Position numbers and translations under genes: made by a program. Shown in pieces: positions 7,767-16,143 of a DNA stretch of 64,000 bases. The notes under the pieces are model-generated. The model ran no database searches, had not been told where the DNA came from, and was given only the letters and a program-made list of their open reading frames with translations. Location of the stretch: contig SBHC01000039.1 in the NCBI GenBank assembly GCA_006226375.1, positions 58,301 to 122,300 of the forward strand, read 5' to 3'. The stretch is from Deltaproteobacteria bacterium. Its GTDB lineage: Bacteria > Myxococcota_C > UBA6777. Within the stretch, counting starts at the first letter, position 1, and each line of letters starts with the position of its first letter.

Positions 7767-8237
7767 TTACCAGGCAACCTCAGAGAAGAAGCTCTGCACG
7801 CTGGTGTCTTTTCTCTCTACAGGCGTCGTCGGCGTCTGAACTTGTTGGGCGGCCGCTTGCTTCGGTGGGTTCGTCCCATCCCAATTCACCGCTTGGAATC
7901 TTTCGGCGACTGTCATCGCGATAAGCTTGTGCGTTTCGATGGTGTTCTCTCTGTCCCAATTCACGGCCTGGAACTTCTGCTGCACCGTGAGCGGAAGAGT
8001 CGGCGGAGCAGCGGAGATGTCGTTCGAAGGGGTCGATAGCTCCGCGCCGTTCTCGATCAGGATGTGAGGGTTGGGGGAGCGGGAGTGCAACTCCTGAAGG
8101 AGCTGCCCAGATGTCTCAAGCCCCAGTCGATATTGAACACCCGGAGATTGAAGAGCATCCGTCATCTTGGCGGTCGCTTCCGATTCGGAGGGCTTGGACG
8201 AGAAAAGGGATGCTGCAAAGGATTTCCAACGGTTCAT
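7767..8237 (-). CDS. Small protein with three FQAVNW-like motifs
   Basis: 156 aa, no known domain. A short linear motif is repeated: KFQAVNWDRE, then about 20 residues later RFQAVNWDGT, and at the very C-terminus SFFSEVAW. All three share an aromatic pair, two variable residues and a terminal Trp, separated by Pro/Gln/Thr-rich linkers. The rest is low-complexity. This looks like a multivalent docking or scaffold protein. It lies between the first V4R gene (100 bp upstream) and the phycobilisome-like gene (87 bp downstream). The ATG has GAGG nine bases upstream. In the cyanobacterial counterpart a small unknown gene (slr0145) occupies the same slot; I cannot test homology here. No membrane helix. 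Confidence 0.72.
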   Translation of the reverse strand: MNRWKSFAASLFSSKPSESEATAKMTDALQSPGVQYRLGLETSGQLLQELHSRSPNPHILIENGAELSTPSNDISAAPPTLPLTVQQKFQAVNWDRENTIETHKLIAMTVAERFQAVNWDGTNPPKQAAAQQVQTPTTPVERKDTSVQSFFSEVAW

Positions 8238-8336
8238 AGCGAGTAGCCTCTAGAGATAATCCAACGAGTGAGTCGTGTGGTTTGTGCTCGAAGTCTTTGG
8301 CACATCGCGTTTGCCAAAGAGATATTGGGTCAACGA

Positions 8337-8993
8337 CTAGGACTCAAACTTGCTCAGGATCTCGTTGGCTTGTGCGCCTTCGTTGAGCCAGAACTCCGCC
8401 GCATCTACGCGCTTTTGACTGCCCAAGAGGAAGCGACAACGGTCTTCACCCATGGCGTAGCATTGAATCTCAATGCCACTTAACTCGTTGCGAACCAGCG
8501 AACCCATGGAGCCTGCGAGGAGGCCTGCATACAAGTGACAGACAGGCTTTCCAAGAATGTCCAGGCTTTTGGCGACGGCCGACTCGTTCAAATCGACGAC
8601 GATGTAACCTTGTCGGATGCGGTTCATGTCAACGTGCCAGCTCCCCCAGCCTGCTGCAGAGAGAGGCCACCACCAGGTCTCCAGCATGAAGTGGACGTTC
8701 ATGCTACGCATCGGACGGCCAAATTCCTTTTGGATACGTTCTTCAAAGCGTTGCATGTCCAGCTTGCCCCACTCCAGGCCACATTGGTACATGATCAGCG
8801 CGCTGGCTTCGCCGACTTCAGCTTCCAGGCCTTCTTGGAGACCGACGATGAAGTCTTCGTTGCACATCATTCCAACGCCGCCGTAACCCAACTCCAATGC
8901 GGTGTCGTTGGTTTTTCGGCGAAGGTAATCCGATGTAGAGAAGTAGTTGTGCTTGCGTGCTTCGGCGTTAAAACCCTCTTCAATCAGGGACAT
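8337..8993 (-). CDS. V4R (4-vinyl-reductase-like) domain protein, first copy
   Basis: 218 aa from ATG 8993, chosen over an upstream GTG (9071) because AAAGGA precedes it and the extra 26 residues look like translated leader. The V4R domain covers about residues 60-205: LIMYQCGLEWGKLDMQRF, then HLYAGLLAGSMGSLVRNELSG and the Cys-x7-Cys pair in IQCYAMGEDRCRFL. It is paralogous to the V4R gene at 6554-7189 but clearly diverged, so the two may bind different ligands or form a heteromer. It is cytoplasmic and sits between the ferredoxin gene and the FQAVNW-motif gene. The family is known for small-molecule, often tetrapyrrole-linked binding; the ligand here is unknown. Confidence 0.85.
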   Translation of the reverse strand: MSLIEEGFNAEARKHNYFSTSDYLRRKTNDTALELGYGGVGMMCNEDFIVGLQEGLEAEVGEASALIMYQCGLEWGKLDMQRFEERIQKEFGRPMRSMNVHFMLETWWWPLSAAGWGSWHVDMNRIRQGYIVVDLNESAVAKSLDILGKPVCHLYAGLLAGSMGSLVRNELSGIEIQCYAMGEDRCRFLLGSQKRVDAAEFWLNEGAQANEILSKFES

Positions 8994-9115
8994 CGTGTTC
9001 TTTTCCTTTGGCTCAGCCACTCGGGCGTAGAAGTGGAAGGGAGCCACGGACGGAGAGGCGTACTGTGGCACCCAAGACTTTGTTGATTGTGGGTTTGTAT
9101 CGTTCTACCCAAGCG

Positions 9116-9589
9116 TTAGGCGTCGGACGCCTTAAACGCGGCGAGTTCGACGTCGACATCTTTGAGCTTGTCGAGGAATGCCCGTAGGATGATCTTTCCC
9201 TTGGGAACGAGTAGATCTCCCGAAATGGGGTGCCGTATGTCTGCGTCAGCTCGTTTGCCCAAAAGACTGTAGAGATCGGAGACTTGATCGATGTACATGC
9301 CTTCGGGTACGCGAATCTGGATCCCTTCACCGCGCACGCGAGCTTGGCAGGCAAGGCGGCTGTTCGGCTTGCATTGACTGAGTCGTCCAAGAGTTCGCTG
9401 CTCTCGTTGTGTCGGTGGAGTGAGGGAGTCTGCTCCTTCTTCCACGTACACATGGCATGTCGCACATAGCCCTCGGCCTTTGCAGAAGGTCATGACATTG
9501 AGTTGTTCTGCGAGCAGCACATCGAGCACTCTCTCGTTGGTGTTGATGGCAGTGCTGCGGTTGAGTGGGGTGAGAGATACAGTTTTCAT
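9116..9589 (-). CDS. [2Fe-2S] ferredoxin with C-terminal extension
   Basis: 157 aa. A plant/adrenodoxin-type [2Fe-2S] domain occupies residues 1-97 with ligands Cys36, Cys42, Cys45 (C-x5-C-x2-C) and Cys81. A further ~55-residue tail (LYSLLGKRADADIRH... to the end) is absent from simple ferredoxins and resembles the extended ferredoxin of the cyanobacterial slr0144-slr0152 operon as I remember it (Slr0148/Fd5). The likely role is electron transfer inside this operon's pathway, for example to the heme oxygenase encoded about 6 kb downstream. It is the second gene of the operon, 7 bases after the stop of the first. Cytoplasmic. Product confidence is high; the partner is inferred. Confidence 0.92.
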   Translation of the reverse strand: MKTVSLTPLNRSTAINTNERVLDVLLAEQLNVMTFCKGRGLCATCHVYVEEGADSLTPPTQREQRTLGRLSQCKPNSRLACQARVRGEGIQIRVPEGMYIDQVSDLYSLLGKRADADIRHPISGDLLVPKGKIILRAFLDKLKDVDVELAAFKASDA

Positions 9590-9596
9590 CTTGGCT

Positions 9597-10373
9597 CTAC
9601 CTGCTGTTCATGCTTTGGTGGATTTGACGTGCGACCTCTTCAAAGTCCCGGCGGTTGCGAGACGTTGGTGCCATCGCCATCACCACAACACCTTCGTCAA
9701 AGTTGATGGATGTCAGACGTTTCTTCTCGACTTTCATCTCCATGTGGACAGTCTCTTCCGGAAAATGGGAGCGCAGCAACGCGTGGATCGCGCTCATCCC
9801 CTCCATCCAAGGCAGCGTCTCTTGGGTCACAAACTCATTCCCCTGAACGACCTCTCCTTCCAACTCAGTTACGACAAAACTCCAGTTGTTTGCCTGACTC
9901 TGTGAAGGGTTGGACATGGTTGAGGGATGTGACGGTGCTGACGGTGTGTACGGCGTATTCGGTAGCTCTGGATGAGTGGGCATTTCTGCTACATTCGCCG
10001 CGTTGGACCAGGAGGTTGGCGTCTGTGAGAGTGGAGAAGCATGCCGGTTTCCATGAGGAGTTTCCAAAGATGTGTACAGCTCCTGATGGTCTACAGAGTA
10101 TTCGGGCAGGAGCTCTTGTGACAACGAAGAGGCTGGGAAGCCATCCTGCGATGGTTCAATGACCATCGCTCGAATCGTATGTTGACGAGGCATTCTTCCC
10201 TGCTCTTCGTCCACATCTTCACGTTCTTCCTGCTCTTTGCGGTAGACAAGAAGTGAACCTGTCGAGGAGAGCGACTGTGATGCCTCTTGTGCTGTGTAGG
10301 GTGAGGGCGTAAGAGGTGCTGGCAAATTATTGCCACTCTCCTCTTTTTGTTTCCTCGGTTTCATTACGTTCAT
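9597..10373 (-). CDS. Hypothetical protein, first gene of the bilin-type operon
   Basis: 258 aa from ATG 10373, which has GAGG eight bases upstream; a GTG at 10403 is also open but its AGAAGG is too close. The first ~180 residues are Ser/Pro/Thr/Gln-rich and probably disordered. The last ~75 residues (from NWSFVVTELEGE) look folded, with a helix (EGMSAIHALLRSHFP) followed by two strands (EKKRLTSINF and DEGVVVMAMAPT) and a helix. This segment resembles the N-terminus of the operon's last gene (1531-2673), including HFP and the E/N-G-V strand followed by P-T. No known family, no signal peptide. Proteins with the same small domain at both ends of one operon suggest partners; this is inference. 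Confidence 0.7.
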   Translation of the reverse strand: MNVMKPRKQKEESGNNLPAPLTPSPYTAQEASQSLSSTGSLLVYRKEQEEREDVDEEQGRMPRQHTIRAMVIEPSQDGFPASSLSQELLPEYSVDHQELYTSLETPHGNRHASPLSQTPTSWSNAANVAEMPTHPELPNTPYTPSAPSHPSTMSNPSQSQANNWSFVVTELEGEVVQGNEFVTQETLPWMEGMSAIHALLRSHFPEETVHMEMKVEKKRLTSINFDEGVVVMAMAPTSRNRRDFEEVARQIHQSMNSR

Positions 10374-10816
10374 TTCCTTTTCCTCAGGCTCAAGCTTTCC
10401 CACGCCTTCTTGTTATGACATGCTTACGTCTCCTATTACATACGTACCAGTCTCTTTATTCTTGAATGTTTGTCTAGAAAATTTGGTCGCATTGTTTATG
10501 TTTTGTCTAAGTGGTTGAAGTGAGTGAAGTTCTTTTTCTCTTCCGATGGGGCGCTATGGATGAATTTTTAATGGTGTTTCTTTACGCGATTGAATCGCAT
10601 GGGGCGATCTATGAAGTTATTGTAGTTTAGATAGTTGGGTTTTGATCTGCGTTGATCGGATCCCGTGTCAGAATTCGAGTTTGGAGCTGTGAGGTGACAG
10701 AGAAGCAACGCTTGTTACAAGCTGTCGTGTGTGTGTGCGACTTTGTCTTGTTTTGGAGAGAGTTGGATTTGTCTAGGTAATGTCAGAGTTGTGTCTGGAG
10801 GCTTCTTGAGGGGGGG
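10374..10816. other. Intergenic region upstream of the bilin-type operon
   Basis: About 440 bp, AT-rich compared with its surroundings. It must hold the promoter of the eleven-gene operon reading left and the 3' end of the secreted-protein gene at 10817. I looked for -35/-10 pairs on the minus strand and found none good enough to mark, and no clear hairpin plus T-run. No gene is seen. Confidence 0.5.
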
Positions 10817-12775
10817 TTACCGGCGGCTTGCTGGGCGGCTTGCTGGGCGAGTGGAAGGTTTGCGTGAAGAACGCTTGGGTTGCAACCGTGGGGCGGTGAA
10901 GTCCACCGTGTAGATTGTATGTCCCTTGGCTTGGTGGGCAGTTGCCTGGATCTTGAAGGAGACAACCTGCAAGAACAGGGGAAACTTCACAAGCCAGCCT
11001 CCAATTCCGGAGAACTGCTTTCGCAGTACTTTTTGTAGGAATTGCCAAGTTTGAATGTTCTTGGGGTTATTAAGGAAGGTGTGGATACGAGGGGCGTCAA
11101 GGACAAAGAGGGTGGTGGGCTTGCTCTGGACTACAGGGCTGGATGCGGGGATGTCGTGCAGGCGAATCTGTGACAGAAGCTTCTTAAACAGAGGCTGCAG
11201 ACTCTTCCCTTTCATCTGCTTGAGAATGGCAGCCTTGATTCCAGCAAACCACTTTTGGTACCCCGCGATGTTGGGCAGGGCCACGCTTACATCAAGAGAG
11301 CGTCCGCGCAGACAAAAGCCGAATGTGTGCACTTCTTGTCCGGCTGGGATGTGGAGGGCTTTGTCTTTCATGTTTGCGTTAATGAATGTCTTGGCTGTTC
11401 TGGATTGCAGCGCGCTCATCATCGCAGCCCATTCTCCACCAGCGAAGGACGCCGTTTGGAGTCCGATGCCAGCGTCTTTAATAGCCCGCTTCAGTTTTTT
11501 GCTGTCTGTCTTGCCAAACATCCGGGTTTCGATGGGGGTTTGGCGGATGTAGGCTTCAGGAACCCCAAAAGCCAAAGAGATGAGGCAGTTTTTGTGACGT
11601 TGAGACAGCGCTCGTTGTCGAGAGATGGTCTTGGCCCGCGCAAGGGTGACCGTCCTGTTTCGGTCTTTGTCGATGAGACGAAGCCGAATGCGGTCCTTCA
11701 ATGTCCCCAACCACACGCTGCGAGACGTCGCACGGGTGGAGTTGAGCGGCAGCACCTTTGCGCTGTGGAGCAGCAACCTCATGAACCCCAATTGTAGCTC
11801 ATCGCGTTTGGATGCAGCGGCATAGCGAAGCGCGTGGGTCGCCTGGAGGTGACCTTCGACGACTGCAAGAACGCTCAGACCGTTGGGATGCATCGTGGCT
11901 CCGAGCAACGGTGTTCTTACATAGTTTACCCCGCCCAGTGTTGGTGCTCTGTGTGGGAAGTTCGATTGCAACGTCTTGGTGTCCAGCGCGGTTTCTTTTA
12001 AGGTGCGCAACAGGTGAACTCCGACGCTCCATCGTTGCAAACCCTGCTTGGTCTTGGCCATCGTGGGGGCTGCATAGATCACGGCTTGCATGCTTCCTCG
12101 GACAACATGCCAGAGGATGCCTGTTTTGCTCGTCATGCGGGTTCCTTCCCCTGAACGAAGGACGCTTCGGAACCTCCGGAAGGGACCTGGGAGCAACCCG
12201 GCAAACGGCTTGTGCGTCTTCTTCACCACGCCCAGCAGTCGCTTGGTTGGGCACAACGACAGATACAGCGAGAACAGCGAATCTTTGGGTTGAACGTTAT
12301 ACAACCACCGGTTCTTCGCTATGAGGGCAGCTATCGCTTTTTGGTGCAGCTTCGCCTGGAGCTTGGACTGTGGTTTGGAGCCTTTCGGTTTCTTGTCGTG
12401 CAGCGCCTTGATTTGTTGGGCCAGTGTATCCACGGCTTTGCTGTGTTTTCGAAGTTTGCTGAAAAAGAGCATGGAGCCGGGGTTGGCCGTGGCTTTAAAG
12501 TGAAGCGAACAGCGTGGGTCAAACAACCCGTTGCGAGCCAGCCGCTCTCCAGGCCGAAAACCTCGAAGAAGCTGAGCAAGCAGGGGGGATGTCTTGAGTA
12601 CGCGCATGGCGTTGGGGAGTTGCTCAGGGTGAGCGTCGATCTGAATGACTGGTATCGGGTTGAGTCGTATGGTCTTGGCCTGACTCTCTTGCATGAGCCC
12701 AACCAAGGCAAAGATGGATAGACCCATCGCGATGAATACTCTGCTGTGCTGCAATGTGCTTCGCCGTTTCTGCAT
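10817..12775 (-). CDS. Exported hypothetical protein
   Basis: 652 aa from ATG 12775, which has AAAGGAG about ten bases upstream; an ATG three codons earlier (12784) is also possible but lies only one base from that Shine-Dalgarno. A classical signal peptide is present (basic start MQKRR, hydrophobic core IAMGLSIFALVGLM, then SQAKT), so the protein is exported. The body is long, Lys/Arg-rich and without a domain I recognise. Repeated pieces such as LFVLDAPRIHTFLNNPKN and FINANMKD resemble the DUF3352/bacterial-envelope style of protein, but I would not assign that. It ends with a Ser/Arg/Pro-rich basic tail (RPASRPASRR), a feature shared in spirit with several other exported proteins of this window. 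It stands alone, 273 bp from the divergent M14 peptidase gene. Confidence 0.8.
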   Translation of the reverse strand: MQKRRSTLQHSRVFIAMGLSIFALVGLMQESQAKTIRLNPIPVIQIDAHPEQLPNAMRVLKTSPLLAQLLRGFRPGERLARNGLFDPRCSLHFKATANPGSMLFFSKLRKHSKAVDTLAQQIKALHDKKPKGSKPQSKLQAKLHQKAIAALIAKNRWLYNVQPKDSLFSLYLSLCPTKRLLGVVKKTHKPFAGLLPGPFRRFRSVLRSGEGTRMTSKTGILWHVVRGSMQAVIYAAPTMAKTKQGLQRWSVGVHLLRTLKETALDTKTLQSNFPHRAPTLGGVNYVRTPLLGATMHPNGLSVLAVVEGHLQATHALRYAAASKRDELQLGFMRLLLHSAKVLPLNSTRATSRSVWLGTLKDRIRLRLIDKDRNRTVTLARAKTISRQRALSQRHKNCLISLAFGVPEAYIRQTPIETRMFGKTDSKKLKRAIKDAGIGLQTASFAGGEWAAMMSALQSRTAKTFINANMKDKALHIPAGQEVHTFGFCLRGRSLDVSVALPNIAGYQKWFAGIKAAILKQMKGKSLQPLFKKLLSQIRLHDIPASSPVVQSKPTTLFVLDAPRIHTFLNNPKNIQTWQFLQKVLRKQFSGIGGWLVKFPLFLQVVSFKIQATAHQAKGHTIYTVDFTAPRLQPKRSSRKPSTRPASRPASRR

Positions 12776-13048
12776 CAAGACCATTCTCCTTTGTGTGGAA
12801 GGTGTGTGACATCAATGTTGTAACATAGCTTTCCATGCAAGGACACGTATGACCCGTGATCCTGATTGGGCCTTTGCAAAAAAGCTGGCAACCTCAAGTC
12901 AAAACGGGCATGGTTCCAGAATGGATTGAGTTAAGACGATACGTACAGGTTTTCCGTTTTCATACAAACATAACAGACTCACTCTGATGGGAAGAATCGG
13001 AACCAACAACGCTTGTTGGATTGGCCTTTTCAGGGTGCGGAGGTGGTG

Positions 13049-16000
13049 ATGAAACAACGTAGTCGGCGCAGGTTGCTTGTCTTTGTTGCGCTCTTGATGG
13101 GCTGGGGAGGAGGGCCATCGTTGTCCTGGTCGGCTCCTTCTACAAAGAAGACTCACGTTCCCAAACCTTCCGAGGTGTTGGGCTTTTCGTTGGGCTCACG
13201 GCCGGCCAGTCATGATCAAATAGTCCGTTACATGGAGCGATTGGCTGCTTCCTCCAAACGCATCGTGTTGCACAACATCGGTCGCACACATGAAGGCCGC
13301 CGATTGATAACTGTAACCATCAGCTCCGTTGCGAACATGAAGCGGTTGGCCGCGATTCGTAAAGTGCACCAACGTTTGGGACGACCTGTGGGATTGTCCA
13401 AGGCTGAGAAAGAGAAGCTCGTGGCCTCGACCCCTGCGCTCGCTTGGCTGGGCTATTCCATCCATGGTGACGAGATATCTGGCTCGGACGCTGTGATGGA
13501 GGTTGCCTATCGATTGGTGACAAGCAACGACCCCTCGATCCAGAAGATGCGACGTGAGTTGGTGATTCAATTGGACCCTTGCGAAAACCCCGACGGACGC
13601 TCCCGCTACCTGCCGATGCTTCGGGCATTTCGTAACTACACATCGAACCCCAACCCAACGGCTCTGTCGCACACCGCCATGTGGCCCTGGGGACGTGGCA
13701 ACCACTACCTGTTTGACTTAAATCGGGACTGGTTTTCCCTGGTTCATCCAGAGAGCCTGGCTCGGGCCAAGTTTCTATCCCAATGGTGGCCCCAGCTTGT
13801 GGTGGACGCCCACGAAATGGATGACAACCGAACCTTTCTGTTCTCGCCTCCTCGTGAACCTTATAACCCTCACTTGCCTTTCTACGTGCAGCGATGGTGG
13901 AAACGGTTTGCGTCCGATCAAGGTGCGGCGTTTGACCGCAAAGGGTGGGGCTATTACAGGGGCGAATGGAACGAAGAGTTGTTTCCTGGGTACGGTTCGT
14001 CCTGGCCATTGTACGGTGGTGCGATCAGCATTTTGTACGAACAGGTGAGCACCTTTGGTCAGTCGATCCAGCTGCGTTCTGGCTTAACCTTAACCTACCG
14101 GGAGTCGGTGGAGCGGCAGGCTGTGAGTTCTCTCGCGAACCTCGCGACGCTGGTCCAAAATCGCAAGTCGATCTTGTCCGACTGGTCGGAAGGCCGGCGT
14201 CGTGCGATGCAGGCCAAAGGCAAGATACAATCCTTCATCATCCTTCCAGGAAACGACCCTGGTCGCGCTTTGCATTTTGTGGTCACGCTGGCGTCTCAAG
14301 GTATTGAAGTCGAGACCAACACCGCTGACATCATGGTGTCCAACGCTCAAGACTTTTGGGGCACGAAGAAGAAGAAGCTTAAGGTACCTGCTCATAGCTA
14401 CAGGGTTCGTGTAGCGCAGCCTTTGGGTCCGCTCGTTCGGAATCTCTTGTTCTTCCACAATCCTCTGTCTCGTCCGTTCTTACGGACCGAACGCAAGTGG
14501 TTGGAACAAGGTCGCGGTAGCCGAATGTACGAAACCACAGCCTGGTCAATGCCTTTGGCCTACAACGTCTCTACCTACTGGCTGGGCTCGGTGCCCAAGG
14601 GTACATGGAGGCCTGTGAAGATCTCTTCTCTTTCTGCTAGGCCTGGTGGTATTTCCCCTGTTGCAGAAAAGAAAAAGAAACCTTCCAAGGCAAAAATCTT
14701 TGGCTATGTGTATGCGTGTGACACGGATGCTGCAGCCCGACTTACAGGGGTGTTGTTGCAGGAAGGGTTTCAACTGCGTGCTGCGCTCGATGCCTTCACC
14801 TTACAGGGGCGTTCCTTTCCTCGTGGTTCCATTCTGCTTCGAACTCGGACCAACAAACCTCAGCTGCTTCGGCGGCTTCGTTCCTTGGCGAAGCGTCTCG
14901 GCGTGACCGTGTATGCTACACGTACGGCGTTGAGTGACAAAGGTCCAGACCTTGGCGGCAATCGGTTTGGTGTGTTGTTGCGACCCAAGATTGCTGTGGT
15001 GACAGGTCGTTCGGTCTCTCCGACAGAATATGGGGCGGTGTGGCATTGGCTGGACAAGCGGATGGGTCTGCCGTTCGCAGGTGTGCCTCTTCATTCTCTC
15101 TCCAGCGCTGACCTCTCCCGGTACAATGTGATTGTGATGCCACCTGCCGAAGAGGACGCTTACACCAAAGCGCTGGGCACCGATGGCTTGAGCAAGCTGC
15201 GAAGTTGGGTGGAAGCCGGCGGCTCTTTGATCGCGCTCGGGAATGCCTCCACTGTGTTGTTGCAGCCGAAGGTTCGGCTGAGTCAAGTGCGGTTGCGCCG
15301 TCAGTTCTTGTCGCGCTACCCACCTGTTGTTTTGGGACCCAGCGTGTTGCAGTTGGACCGTCTGTCACCGATGCGAGCGGTTGGAGTGAAGCCTGTGGCA
15401 CCTCCACCCAAGAAGCCTTGGCGTCGGCCCAAGCGAAGTCCACACCGTTGGGCTGCAACATCTCGACCTGTACGAAAGAAAGCGTTGCTCCGCAAACCTC
15501 GCAAGAAAAAGAAGCCGACCCATCCGTATCGAGTGCTGCCTGTCGTGGGGAAAGGTGCGCAGCCGTTTCTCCGTGCAGGTGAAGCGTTTTACAAGTTCCC
15601 CAAGGCGATGCCCTCCATGACAGAGTGGATGGAGCCTCTTTTCCCGTCCAAGCTTTCGCCCAAGGCACAAAAACGGATCTTGCAATGGGCCGACGGAAGA
15701 CTCCGCAACTTCCGGCCCCAAGGAGCTTACCTCCGTGCTGATGTCGCCTCCGACCATTGGCTTTCGTTTGGTGTTCCCAGCAAGCTGCCCGTTCATTTTC
15801 GTCAGAGCCACGCGTTGATGTCTGAGATGTCGATCAAAGTGGTGGCCCGGTTTGCTGGCCTCAAGGACCTTCATGTCTCTGGCTTGCTCTGGCCCGAAGC
15901 CGCAGGTCGAATCGCCAAAACAGCCTACCTCACGAGAGAATCGCTGGGCAAAGGGCAAATCATCTTGTTCGCCGACAACCCCATCTTCCGCAACGTTACC

Positions 16001-16105
16001 TGGGGCACACAGCGACTGCTCACCAACGCCGTTTTGTTTGGACCTGGATTGGGAACCAACTGGATCACATGGCGACCTCGCTCCCGACGGCGACACAACC
16101 ACTGA
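13049..16105 (+). CDS. M14-family zinc carboxypeptidase, exported
   Basis: 1018 aa from ATG 13049, which has GGAGG five bases upstream and begins directly with a signal peptide (MKQRSRRRLLVFVALLMGW); an in-frame ATG at 13013 would add residues without a ribosome site. The M14 peptidase domain lies at about residues 40-350: zinc ligands His139 and Glu142 in SIHGDE and His255 in VDAHEMD, with family hallmarks ENPDGR and NRDW between. Family members are metallocarboxypeptidases acting on peptides or muropeptides outside the cytoplasm. The region at about 650-760 (IVMPPAEEDAY... LRSWVEAGGSLIALG) looks like a glutamine-amidotransferase-like flavodoxin fold, a known companion of large M14 proteins. 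The substrate is unknown. The C-terminus is Arg/His-rich. Confidence 0.9.
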   Translation: MKQRSRRRLLVFVALLMGWGGGPSLSWSAPSTKKTHVPKPSEVLGFSLGSRPASHDQIVRYMERLAASSKRIVLHNIGRTHEGRRLITVTISSVANMKRLAAIRKVHQRLGRPVGLSKAEKEKLVASTPALAWLGYSIHGDEISGSDAVMEVAYRLVTSNDPSIQKMRRELVIQLDPCENPDGRSRYLPMLRAFRNYTSNPNPTALSHTAMWPWGRGNHYLFDLNRDWFSLVHPESLARAKFLSQWWPQLVVDAHEMDDNRTFLFSPPREPYNPHLPFYVQRWWKRFASDQGAAFDRKGWGYYRGEWNEELFPGYGSSWPLYGGAISILYEQVSTFGQSIQLRSGLTLTYRESVERQAVSSLANLATLVQNRKSILSDWSEGRRRAMQAKGKIQSFIILPGNDPGRALHFVVTLASQGIEVETNTADIMVSNAQDFWGTKKKKLKVPAHSYRVRVAQPLGPLVRNLLFFHNPLSRPFLRTERKWLEQGRGSRMYETTAWSMPLAYNVSTYWLGSVPKGTWRPVKISSLSARPGGISPVAEKKKKPSKAKIFGYVYACDTDAAARLTGVLLQEGFQLRAALDAFTLQGRSFPRGSILLRTRTNKPQLLRRLRSLAKRLGVTVYATRTALSDKGPDLGGNRFGVLLRPKIAVVTGRSVSPTEYGAVWHWLDKRMGLPFAGVPLHSLSSADLSRYNVIVMPPAEEDAYTKALGTDGLSKLRSWVEAGGSLIALGNASTVLLQPKVRLSQVRLRRQFLSRYPPVVLGPSVLQLDRLSPMRAVGVKPVAPPPKKPWRRPKRSPHRWAATSRPVRKKALLRKPRKKKKPTHPYRVLPVVGKGAQPFLRAGEAFYKFPKAMPSMTEWMEPLFPSKLSPKAQKRILQWADGRLRNFRPQGAYLRADVASDHWLSFGVPSKLPVHFRQSHALMSEMSIKVVARFAGLKDLHVSGLLWPEAAGRIAKTAYLTRESLGKGQIILFADNPIFRNVTWGTQRLLTNAVLFGPGLGTNWITWRPRSRRRHNH

Positions 16106-16143
16106 CCTATCCGCCGCCTCTCTGTTCCCCTCACTACTCGTGG

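Noticed and set aside
1531..10373. A bilin reductase (PcyA/FDBR-like) or phycobilin lyase within the operon
   Set aside because: No protein in the operon matches either family; the unknown proteins are disordered or of a different length.
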